Program-made: the position numbers and the translations under genes | Notes under the pieces: model-generated | What the model was told of the DNA's origin: nothing | Database searches by the model: none | Seen by the model: the letters and a program-made list of their open reading frames with translations, nothing else | Assembly (NCBI GenBank): GCA_035275405.1 | Contig: DATEMU010000008.1 | Location: 62,001-126,000 of the forward strand | Source: Phycisphaerae bacterium | GTDB taxonomy: Bacteria; Planctomycetota; Phycisphaerae; UBA1845; UTPLA1 | Reading direction: 5' to 3' | Length of the DNA stretch: 64,000 nucleotides | Shown here: in pieces, positions 34,539 to 41,372 of the stretch | How the letters are laid out: each line of letters begins with the position of its first letter | Position numbering within the stretch: the stretch's first letter is position 1

Positions 34539-35273
34539 TTACACCGTCGCCTCTTCCTGCATGAGCAGCGGCGGTCGGCGGCGGCGACGGCGCTTCTTGG
34601 GCGCGCCGGCAATCCGCATTTCAGCTTCCCTGGGCTCCGCCGTGCCGGCTAATTCGAGGGCTTCCAACGCCGTCTCCGCGAAGAGATCGGCCTTCACTTC
34701 CTTCCACAGCTCCGCCGCGCGGTTGAAGACGCCACCGGAGACCATGATGTTCATCGTCGGGCAGGCGTTGATCTCGCGAACCTGGTCGATCAGCTCGCGG
34801 ACCGCCGGGGCGTCGATCGGCCGGCTGCCGAAGATGAGCAACAGGTGCGGCTGGAGTTGACCCACGAGGGAGATCGTCTCATCGTGCGGGACCCCCCCAC
34901 CGAGGAAGAATACTTCCCAGCCGTCGGCCTCGAAGAGATCGGCGCACATCTGGGCGCTGAACTCCTCCGGCTCGCCGGCGGCACAGGTGATGAGGATCCG
35001 CCGGTCGATCGGGCTCTTGCGATCGAGCCGCGTCTGCAGGTGATCGGCGACCGTGCGATTGATCCGCGTGGCCATGTGCTCGGAGGCAAGGTTGATGCGG
35101 TCTTCGCGGTAAAGCTGATCGACGCGGGCCATCGCCGGCCAAAGCAGATCCTGGTAGAGGTTTCGCGGGTGAATGCCCTGATCGAGGGCGCTCTTCACCA
35201 TCTCGCGGCAGGCGTGGCGCTGGCCCTGAAGGAGCGGATCGAGATAACGATTGAGGAGTTCGTGCGTGGACAA
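34539..35273 (-). CDS. Cobalamin-binding-fold protein lacking the cobalt-ligand histidine
   Basis: A protein of about 244 residues with a four-helix cap (THELLNRYLDPLLQGQRHAC; LASEHMATRINRTV) and a Rossmann-like B12-binding domain (DRRILITCAAGEPEEFSAQM; ADLFEADGWEVFFLGGGVPH). In B12 proteins of this type the loop is G-x-x-H-x-x-G with the histidine binding cobalt; here the sequence is GEPEEFS, so the ligand is missing. It may bind B12 base-on weakly or have lost binding. A TTG at 35273 with GGAG six bases ahead is the best start; TTG at 35327 is the alternative. The C-terminus is an Arg/Pro-rich tail ending QEEATV, whose coding bases overlap a 41-bp direct repeat. Confidence 0.65.
   Translation of the reverse strand: MSTHELLNRYLDPLLQGQRHACREMVKSALDQGIHPRNLYQDLLWPAMARVDQLYREDRINLASEHMATRINRTVADHLQTRLDRKSPIDRRILITCAAGEPEEFSAQMCADLFEADGWEVFFLGGGVPHDETISLVGQLQPHLLLIFGSRPIDAPAVRELIDQVREINACPTMNIMVSGGVFNRAAELWKEVKADLFAETALEALELAGTAEPREAEMRIAGAPKKRRRRRRPPLLMQEEATV
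34544..34584. repeat. 41-bp direct repeat, right copy
   Basis: Forms part of the C-terminal coding sequence of the B12-fold gene, identical to 32037-32077. The gap 34355-34538 before it holds no recognisable feature. Confidence 0.85.
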
Positions 35274-35656
35274 GGGAGTCTCCGTGGGGATCAGAGCCGT
35301 TGCGTCGTATTCGACGAGCCGGTGCAATCGCCTCCCGCGTTACACCGGTCGCTCTGATCCGACTGATTCGTAGTGAAGCCCGACATCCCGAAGGGCGACG
35401 AGGCGCAGAAATTGCCGAAGGACAAAGCAGCGAAGCCGCAGAGCTTGGGCATCTTGTTGATGGTGAGTATTCTGGAAAGTTTGGGTAACTTAGATAACAT
35501 GGGCAATATGTAAGTCGGCGCGGGACCGTTTTTTTCTTGAGTGCCCATCCGCATTTGTGCGGTCACCAAATTAGCAAGGCCCGAGAATCCCGCTGAGTGC
35601 GTGCCCCATGCACGGCCCGTCCGAAAAAAGCACTCCGAATTAGAGGGCGATCCAGT
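35274..35656. other. Divergent intergenic region with repeat fragment
   Basis: About 380 bases between the minus-strand B12-fold gene and the plus-strand DUF5655 gene. A run of TTGGGTAACTTAGATAACAT-like units at about 35478-35510 resembles another dispersed short-unit repeat. No promoter can be assigned with confidence. Confidence 0.45.
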
Positions 35657-36121
35657 ATGAAAAAACCGCCTCCGAGGTCGAAAAAACTGCAGCCGCTATG
35701 GCGGTGCCCGAAGTGCGGACATGAATTCGTTACCCGGAATTTGTCACATTCGTGCACCAACTACACTCTGGACCATCATTTCAGAGGGAAGGACCCCATC
35801 TTTCACAAGACGTTCGACAAATGGCTGGCGGCGGCGCGCAAGTGCGGACCCATCACGGTCATCTCCCAAAAGACGCGGATCGTCTTCTCCGTGCGGGTTC
35901 GCTTCGCCAGCGTGATCGTCCGTAAGAACTGGCTGGAAGCGGGCTTGTGGCTATCCCGCGAAGTCCCCCATCCCCGCCTGAATCGCGTGGCGAACTACAT
36001 GCCCGGTTGTTATTACCACTACTTCCGATTCACGAGACCGGCGGACATCGACCGTGACCTCGGCCCACTGCTCCGTGAGGCGTATGCGATTGGGTGCCAA
36101 AGGCCATTGGCCAAAAAATAA
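35657..36121 (+). CDS. DUF5655 domain protein with zinc finger
   Basis: A 154-residue protein. A zinc-binding start (WRCPKCGHEF then NLSHSC) leads into a DUF5655-type domain: LDHHFRGKDPIFHKTFDKWL, GPITVISQKTRIVFSVRVRF and the late HPRLNRVANYMPGCYYHYFR. Start at 35657 is preferred to an upstream ATG at 35597 because the zinc finger would then be normally placed. DUF5655 occurs alone or with DUF4287, as in the gene at 41373-42005 in this window. Function unknown, often guessed as DNA or nucleotide related. Confidence 0.75.
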   Translation: MKKPPPRSKKLQPLWRCPKCGHEFVTRNLSHSCTNYTLDHHFRGKDPIFHKTFDKWLAAARKCGPITVISQKTRIVFSVRVRFASVIVRKNWLEAGLWLSREVPHPRLNRVANYMPGCYYHYFRFTRPADIDRDLGPLLREAYAIGCQRPLAKK

Positions 36122-36203
36122 TAAAAACGGGCGTTGCGCGAGTCCCCCGGGCCCGACTAGGCTTTCCGGGGATTGAGAAGTACGGCCCGACGAAGGTTTT
36201 TCC

Positions 36204-37391
36204 ATGCGCCTTTACGTTCCAACAGCCTGCGTACTCTGTTTATTACCTTCCTTCGCATTTTCAGAGGAACCGGAGAGGGTCGAGGTCTCAGTTGAGGTGA
36301 AACATGCGGACGGAACAGATGCGCACGCCGCGATGGCAGGGCACATGTGGAGTTTCATGGAGTGTGGACCAGACCACCCATTCTCGAAGATCTCGAAAGA
36401 TATGAGAAGCAAACTTGACGGCCCAATGGCCCACATTAACGAGCTTTACGCTCGAAACGGAGTTACAGCAGACCAGGAGGGACTTCTGAATTTCGTGATT
36501 GCGACATCCGAGCTTCCCGAAACCTACTTTCTGATGAGTCGCGACCATCGCGAAGGGGCGATTCTCCGCTTCGTCGATCTTCTCGACATTCTTACGCGGC
36601 AGGGAACGGAGGTGCGACTGGAAAAAATGACTACGGTCAAGCTGGATATGGTGCGTCCGCTACCGGAAGACCCAGTCCAGTCGTTCGTTAGCGTTGGCGT
36701 CATCCACGCTGCCAGCAAGAGTAATATCTACAACTCCCATCTCGACCGATCGCCAAAGGAAGACCGTATAACCACGGAATTCCGGTTACCGCCAGGACAG
36801 TACAAGTATTACGTTCAAAGCGATGGATGCGCGATGCGGCTGCGGGATCTTGTAATTGACGAGAATCAGGCGGGTCAGGAAATGCGCATAGAAGCGAAGC
36901 TGAAACCCAAGTTCATTCTCGCTTATGCCGGAAAGGTCCCTCCGCCGCTCTGCACGACGGGAAGCGTCGGCGCCATATCGCCCGATGTGGTTACTACCCA
37001 CAAGGGCCGACCTCTTTTGATTGTCTTTTTTCAAGCCATTGGGTGCGGGTCACAGGAGGACATCAAGAAACTCTTCGAACTCTATCGCCAGTTAGATCAG
37101 GCGCAAAAGCGCGACCGTATTCTGATTCATTGCCTGCCTGATGTTCGCGACGCAAAGGACTATCAGGCGAAGGTCGTCGATCCAATTCAACGAGAGCACA
37201 AGGACATTGATTTTTCGGCCCCCGTCCTCCTCGACGGCGATCTTTGCACAATCAGGAGATGGGGAATCGATCAGTTTCCCACTGCCGTTTTGCTCGACAA
37301 AGATGGCCGCGTGGTGGAACAAGCCTCCCCGTGGCATTTGTGGTCGCGTGTCGATTCTCTTGCTGACGAGGCCTCGAAATCCCACCCATAG
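36204..37391 (+). CDS. Exported protein with C-terminal redoxin-like domain lacking CxxC
   Basis: A 395-residue protein. Signal peptide MRLYVPTACVLCLLPSFAFS, then a ~240-residue unknown N-terminal region (many charged helices and a beta-rich LPPGQYKYYVQSDGCAMRLR), then a thioredoxin/TlpA-like domain (about 250-390: RPLLIVFFQAIGCGSQEDIK; IDFSAPVLLDGDLCTIRRWG; QFPTAVLLDKDGRVV). The usual active CxxC is replaced by GCGS, with one cysteine, so a standard thiol-disulfide role is doubtful. GC is near half, lower than the flanks. Confidence 0.65.
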   Translation: MRLYVPTACVLCLLPSFAFSEEPERVEVSVEVKHADGTDAHAAMAGHMWSFMECGPDHPFSKISKDMRSKLDGPMAHINELYARNGVTADQEGLLNFVIATSELPETYFLMSRDHREGAILRFVDLLDILTRQGTEVRLEKMTTVKLDMVRPLPEDPVQSFVSVGVIHAASKSNIYNSHLDRSPKEDRITTEFRLPPGQYKYYVQSDGCAMRLRDLVIDENQAGQEMRIEAKLKPKFILAYAGKVPPPLCTTGSVGAISPDVVTTHKGRPLLIVFFQAIGCGSQEDIKKLFELYRQLDQAQKRDRILIHCLPDVRDAKDYQAKVVDPIQREHKDIDFSAPVLLDGDLCTIRRWGIDQFPTAVLLDKDGRVVEQASPWHLWSRVDSLADEASKSHP

Positions 37392-37414
37392 CTTCGATTG
37401 TCATGAAATAGCGA

Positions 37415-37918
37415 TCAGGACGCGCGTGGATCCGGATTCGCCAGAATCTGCTTCGCCTGCTCCTCGCGATGGCGCCGCACGGCCTCGCGGATTTCAGGAC
37501 GCTTGTTGCCCACGATCATCGCGGCCAGGATCGCCGCGTTGATCGCGCCGGGCTTACCGATGGCCAGCGTCCCGACCGGCACGCCGCCGGGCATCTGCAC
37601 CGTCGAGAGGAGCGAGTCGAGACCGCCGAGCGACGCCGACTCCATCGGCACGCCGAGGACGGGCAGGATCGTCTTGGCCGCCGTCACGCCCGCAAGGTGG
37701 GCCGCGCCGCCCGCCGCCGCGATGATCACCTCCAGCCCGCGCTTCTCCGCCGATCCCGCGTATTCCAACAGTGCATCCGGCGTACGATGGGCCGACAAGA
37801 CCCGGACCTCATGCGGCACGCCCAGCTTCTCCAGCGTCTGCGCGGCGTGCGCCATGGTCTCCCAGTCCGATTTGGAGCCCATAATGATCCCGACCAGCGG
37901 TGTTGCGGCGGCGGCCAT
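37415..37918 (-). CDS. purE: 5-(carboxyamino)imidazole ribonucleotide mutase
   Basis: A 167-residue PurE catalysing the N5-CAIR to CAIR rearrangement in purine biosynthesis. Signature elements: [28 protein letters not shown] (the active-site His), [17 protein letters not shown] and [20 protein letters not shown]. The ATG at 37918 puts the first strand in the standard place; another start at 37930 adds four residues. The gene is solitary; purK is not adjacent. Confidence 0.96.
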   Translation of the reverse strand: MAAAATPLVGIIMGSKSDWETMAHAAQTLEKLGVPHEVRVLSAHRTPDALLEYAGSAEKRGLEVIIAAAGGAAHLAGVTAAKTILPVLGVPMESASLGGLDSLLSTVQMPGGVPVGTLAIGKPGAINAAILAAMIVGNKRPEIREAVRRHREEQAKQILANPDPRAS

Positions 37919-37970
37919 GCCCCGAATCATCGCAAACGGGTCGTCGGAATGCAAACGAATCAAGAGAGGA

Positions 37971-38081
37971 TTAACCACAGAGGCTCAGAGACTCAGAGAC
38001 GACGAATTTGTAGGGAAAAAGCCTGAACCCGACCTTCCTAATACCGTCGTTCCTCTGCGTCTCTGTGGCTCTGTGGTAAAC
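37971..38081. repeat. CACAGAG-family inverted repeat, copy 1
   Basis: Left arm about 37971-38004 (TTAACCACAGAGGCTCAGAG) mirrored by right arm about 38045-38080 (CTCTGTGGCTCTGTGGTAAA). The ~40-base centre is not shared with other copies. It lies between purE and the PilZ gene and covers most of the gap. Confidence 0.8.
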
Positions 38082-38251
38082 CTGCTGTTTCCCGCGCAAG
38101 AATTGCAGGTAAACCGCCCGTCAACGACTTTAGTTTAACCCCACATCCCCCCGGTTCGATAAGCACCTCGATTCGAGGGGTTCGCGGGGACGGTCGCGGT
38201 AGTCGGTACGGATACCGGCCCAAAAGCAACTCGCCAGAGCGGGGCACGGCC

Positions 38252-38710
38252 ATGGAATTCGCGGCATTGGAACGCAGACGAGACCCTCGAACACCGACCT
38301 TCGTACCGATCACCCTGCACTACGACGGGGCCGACGACACGACGCCCGCCCACCTGGTTGACCTGTCCTGCGGCGGCGCGGCCTGCCTGATGACGGCGCA
38401 GAACGCCCCGCTCCTCGGGCAGTATGTCGATCTGCAATTTGACCGGTTGAGCACCGACGAGGGGATCGAGACGAAACTGCATCGCGAGAGCGGCGTCGTC
38501 GTCAACATGGGCCGACCGGAACGCGGCATCGTCCGCATCGGCATCCGCTTCATCCACCGGCCGGTGAGCGACCGCGGCCTCTTCGACCCGATTGACGCCC
38601 TCACCTCCCATCGCAAGAGCTGGGATACCAAGGGCTACGGCTCGCGCTGGACGACGGCGCGGAATTTCGACAAGTCCGGCGCAACAAACACGGCCGTGCT
38701 CACGAACTAG
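38252..38710 (+). CDS. PilZ-domain protein (putative c-di-GMP receptor)
   Basis: A 152-residue single-domain PilZ protein. The c-di-GMP motif pair is present: an ERRRDPR motif (RxxxR type) at about 7-13 and DLSCGGAA (D/NxSxxG) near 38-45. Strands typical of the PilZ barrel follow (VDLQFDRL; SGVVVNM; IVRIGIRFI). Residues after about 115 (basic, Ser/Thr-rich) have no known domain. It would bind c-di-GMP in the cytosol and relay it to a partner not encoded nearby; that partner is unknown. Confidence 0.8.
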   Translation: MEFAALERRRDPRTPTFVPITLHYDGADDTTPAHLVDLSCGGAACLMTAQNAPLLGQYVDLQFDRLSTDEGIETKLHRESGVVVNMGRPERGIVRIGIRFIHRPVSDRGLFDPIDALTSHRKSWDTKGYGSRWTTARNFDKSGATNTAVLTN

Positions 38711-38713
38711 AAC

Positions 38714-38834
38714 TTCAACACAGAGCCACAGAGTCTCAAAGGAACGGACGAGTTTTTCAGGATTCTTTTTTGCAATCCTGTTAATCTTGTAAATCCTGTC
38801 TAGTTTCCGTCGTCTCTGTGCCTCTGTGGTGATG
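38714..38834. repeat. CACAGAG-family inverted repeat, copy 2, composite
   Basis: Left arm from 38714 (ACACAGAGCCACAGAGTCTC), right arm 38807-38833 (GTCTCTGTGCCTCTGTGGTG). The centre at 38774-38800 carries three AATCCTGT-like units, the other dispersed family seen at 25669-25746. Lies between the PilZ gene and the YhaM-type nuclease. Confidence 0.8.
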
Positions 38835-38904
38835 GGTTTTTTGCTTCCCCCCGACATCTCACAGCTTCTATTCGCTCCGCTTTCGCGGCCGTATAATCGC
38901 CGCT

Positions 38905-39948
38905 ATGACCACTACAACCTCACCCGCTCCCCCCGTCGCGCGGCGTTTCATCGCCGAACTCAAGGCCGGAGAACTCATCCAGGACCAGGTCTTTCTCATC
39001 TCCAAGAAAGACCTCCGCACCACTACCAACGGCTCGCTCTACATCCACCTCGTCCTCGCCGACCGCACCGGTCAGCTCCTTGGCCGCATCTGGAGCGCGA
39101 CGCAGCAGCAATATGACATGATCCCCGACGGCGGGTTCCTTCGTGTCCGCGGCCGCACCGAGAGCTACAAGGGCGCCCTGCAATTCATCGTCGACGGGAT
39201 GCGCCCCGCCGAAAAGGGCGCGTTCGACGTCGCCGATTTCATCCCCAGCACCGAAAAAGACGTCGGCGAGATGTGGGAGAAGGTGCTGGCGATCCTGCGA
39301 ACCGTCAAACACCCCATGCTCCTCGCCCTGATTAAGGAGTTCGTAACGGACGCCGCGATCGTAGCGGGTTACAAGAAGGCCCCGGCGGCGATCGCGAACC
39401 ATCACGCCTTCGTCGGCGGTCTCCTGGAGCACACGCTCAGTGTGCTGGAACTGGCGACGCGCGTCCTCGGGAGGACCGACGACTCCGATAGCCACTACCC
39501 CGAGGTCAGCCGCGATCTCGTCCTGACGGGCATCTTCCTCCACGACATCGGCAAGACCGCCGAACTGACCTACGACACGAACTTCACCTACACCACGTCG
39601 GGCCAACTCCTCGGTCACATCACGCAGGCGGCCCTCTGGATCGACCGCAAGGCCGCCGAGGTCGAGGCGAAGACGAGCCAGCCGTTCCCCGAAGATATTC
39701 AAAACGTCCTCACGCACATCGTCCTCTCGCACCACGGTCAGTACGAATTCGGCAGCCCGAAACTCCCTTCGTGCCTGGAGGCGATCCTCGTCCACTACCT
39801 GGACAACATCGACGCGCGCTTGAACATGGCGCTGACGGCGATCAAAGACCCCAAGTCCGCCGGCGAGGATTGGACGGAATACGTCCGGGCGCTGGAGACG
39901 CGGGTGTATAAGAAGGATGTGATGGGGAATCGGGCAAAGGGACAATGA
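38905..39948 (+). CDS. YhaM-type 3'-5' exoribonuclease (OB fold + HD domain)
   Basis: A 347-residue protein with an N-terminal OB-fold (about 15-110: YIHLVLADRTGQLLGRIWSA; LQFIVDGM) and a metal-dependent HD phosphohydrolase domain (about 160-320) showing NHHAFVGGLLEHTLSVLEL, IFLHDIGKTAEL (the HD pair), HIVLSHHGQYEFGSP and LVHYLDNIDARLN. This order is that of Bacillus YhaM, which degrades RNA and single-stranded DNA 3' to 5'. Length is normal. The last codons run into the repeats that flank the second RAYT. Confidence 0.92.
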   Translation: MTTTTSPAPPVARRFIAELKAGELIQDQVFLISKKDLRTTTNGSLYIHLVLADRTGQLLGRIWSATQQQYDMIPDGGFLRVRGRTESYKGALQFIVDGMRPAEKGAFDVADFIPSTEKDVGEMWEKVLAILRTVKHPMLLALIKEFVTDAAIVAGYKKAPAAIANHHAFVGGLLEHTLSVLELATRVLGRTDDSDSHYPEVSRDLVLTGIFLHDIGKTAELTYDTNFTYTTSGQLLGHITQAALWIDRKAAEVEAKTSQPFPEDIQNVLTHIVLSHHGQYEFGSPKLPSCLEAILVHYLDNIDARLNMALTAIKDPKSAGEDWTEYVRALETRVYKKDVMGNRAKGQ

Positions 39949-39957
39949 CTGCGCACC

Positions 39958-40091
39958 TTTCCCCGCGGCAAAGCCGATTTTCGTTTGTGAGATTTCAACG
40001 CCAAAGGCGTTTCGTCCATAGCCCAGGGTTGTCGCGAAGCGGCTACCCTGGGATGATGTTGCGCCTGACCCACCCTACCCCAACGGGGTAG
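39958..40091. repeat. Palindrome cluster upstream of the second RAYT
   Basis: Three hairpins: AACGCCAAAGGCGTT at 39997-40011; a 32-base element at 40021-40052 with an 8-bp outer stem (CCCAGGGT/ACCCTGGG) and inner GTCGC/GCGGC; and CTACCCCAACGGGGTAG at 40075-40091. Confidence 0.85.
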
Positions 40092-40109
40092 TGTTCCTGA
40101 GCGCAAACG

Positions 40110-40565
40110 ATGCCCCAATCCCTCGCCGCCGTCCATGTTCATCTAATCTTCTCGACGAAGGAGCGGCATCCGTTTCTGCACAACAAGATTCTGCGCGAAG
40201 AATTGCACGCCTACCTCGGCGGCATCTCCAAACAACTTGATTGCCCTCCGGTCCGCGTCGGCGGTGTCGAGGACCACGTGCACATCCTCGCACACCTCGG
40301 CCGCACGATTGCGCTCGCCGATTGGGTCAAGGAACTCAAGCGGGTCTCAAGCATTTGGCTCAAGGAGAAAAATCCGGACTTGGGAAAATTTCAATGGCAG
40401 GCGGGCTACGCCGCCTTCTCGGTGAGCCAGTCCAATCTCGAACAGGTCGAGAACTACGTCGCCGAGCAAGATGAACATCATCGCAAGATGTCCTACCAGG
40501 ACGAGCTTCGCGCCTTCTTCCACAAACATGAACAGGATTACGACGAGCGCTTCGTCTGGGATTAG
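40110..40565 (+). mobile_element. REP-associated tyrosine transposase (second RAYT)
   Basis: A 151-residue Y1/RAYT transposase: start VHVHLIFSTKERHPFLHNK, HUH region GGVEDHVHILAHLGRT, catalytic helix QSNLEQVENYVAEQDEHHRK with the tyrosine in ENYVAEQ, and ending DERFVWD. It is a sister of the RAYT at 13209-13661 but only moderately similar. Both sides carry palindromes: a 32-base hairpin at 40021-40052 whose near-exact reverse complement is at 40610-40641, and CCCCAACGGGG-type palindromes at 40075-40091 and 40650-40666. There is no TnpB. Confidence 0.92.
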
Positions 40566-40570
40566 GACAC

Positions 40571-40666
40571 AACCCTTTCAGGGTTGGGGGGGTGATCTCG
40601 CTTTTGAAACCCAGGGTAGCCGCTGCGCGACAACCCTGGGCTAGTGTCATTTCCCCGTTGGGGAAA
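40571..40666. repeat. Palindrome cluster downstream of the second RAYT
   Basis: AACCCTTTCAGGGTT at 40571-40585; a 32-base hairpin at 40610-40641 that is the reverse complement of 40021-40052 with one loop difference; TTTCCCCGTTGGGGAAA at 40650-40666. The last lies inside the 3' end of the DUF4287 gene. Confidence 0.85.
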
Positions 40667-41240
40667 GGGCCGCCAATTGTTCCAGCTGCTTGCCCCAATA
40701 CGCCTTCATCTTCGCCGCGGTCTTCGCATCGGCGAGCTTGTTGTGCTGCACCGTCACCTGAGTCTTGCCGCTCGGCGTCTTGTAGAAGTTGACTTCGATA
40801 TTGGTCTCGTCGGGCCAGGTGATGCGGAGGGATTTGTTGGCCGTCGCCCTGCGGATGACGAGGTCGCTGTCGGATTTCTGGCGGGCAGGGACGCCCGCCC
40901 CACCCAAACTAAGCCATCGCCCGCGCGCTTTGGGGTCTTTCCACGCCTTGAACAGGGCGGGGAGCGGCGCATCGACCGTCTTGCTCCGGCTGATCTGGTA
41001 GCCCTTCGCCGTCTCCCCCACCTTGCGCAGGCCGCGGGCCTGTTCGTAGCCGACGGTGATCATCTGTTGCCACCACGGCCGTGCGCCCTTCTGCTTGCTG
41101 ACGACGGCGACGATCTGCTTGTGGTCCATCTTGCGACCACCCGCCCGGTCGATGATGCGGAACCACTCGTCCCATCCCTTGCCCGTCGCCGCCTTGACAG
41201 CGTCGCTGCCGATGCCGCCCGCCTTGATTGCCTTCGCCAT
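40647..41240 (-). CDS. DUF4287 plus SRPBCC (AHSA1-like) protein, with in-frame palindrome
   Basis: A 197-residue protein. Residues 10-70 form a DUF4287 domain (KAATGKGWDEWFRIIDRAGG; WWQQMITVGYEQARG). The rest resembles an SRPBCC/AHSA1 lipid-binding-like fold (TVDAPLPALFKAWKDPKARG; NIEVNFYKTPSGKTQVTVQHN). Between LS and KSDSD is GGAGVPARQ, coded by a perfect GC palindrome (40880-40899), which looks like a mobile insert. The C-terminus LSPTGK is coded by part of the RAYT-flanking hairpin at 40650-40666. Function unknown. Confidence 0.7.
   Translation of the reverse strand: MAKAIKAGGIGSDAVKAATGKGWDEWFRIIDRAGGRKMDHKQIVAVVSKQKGARPWWQQMITVGYEQARGLRKVGETAKGYQISRSKTVDAPLPALFKAWKDPKARGRWLSLGGAGVPARQKSDSDLVIRRATANKSLRITWPDETNIEVNFYKTPSGKTQVTVQHNKLADAKTAAKMKAYWGKQLEQLAALSPTGK
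40880..40899. repeat. GC-rich palindrome inserted in a gene
   Basis: Stem GGCGGGC (40880-40886) and GCCCGCC (40893-40899) around loop AGGGAC. Compare 14796-14815: the stem is changed on both sides so pairing is preserved. Confidence 0.75.
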
Positions 41241-41267
41241 TTGGACCTCCTTTGGTCAAGAGAATAT

Positions 41268-41365
41268 TTTACCGCAGAGGCACAGAGTACACAGAGACGC
41301 TGTACAGGATTTCAAAAAGAACTCGTCGTTCGAATCTCTGTGTCTCTGTGCCTCTGTGGTGAATC
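41268..41365. repeat. CACAGAG-family inverted repeat, copy 3
   Basis: Left arm 41269-41299 (GCAGAGGCACAGAGTACACA) mirrored by right arm 41331-41364 (TCTCTGTGCCTCTGTGGTGA). The best-preserved copy in the window. It fills the gap between two minus-strand genes, ending just before the stop of the upstream one. Confidence 0.85.
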
Positions 41366-41372
41366 TGCGCAT

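Noticed and set aside
37971-41365. CACAGAG elements as a CRISPR
   Set aside because: They are inverted pairs with unrelated centres in separate gaps, not regularly spaced direct repeats, and no cas genes are present.
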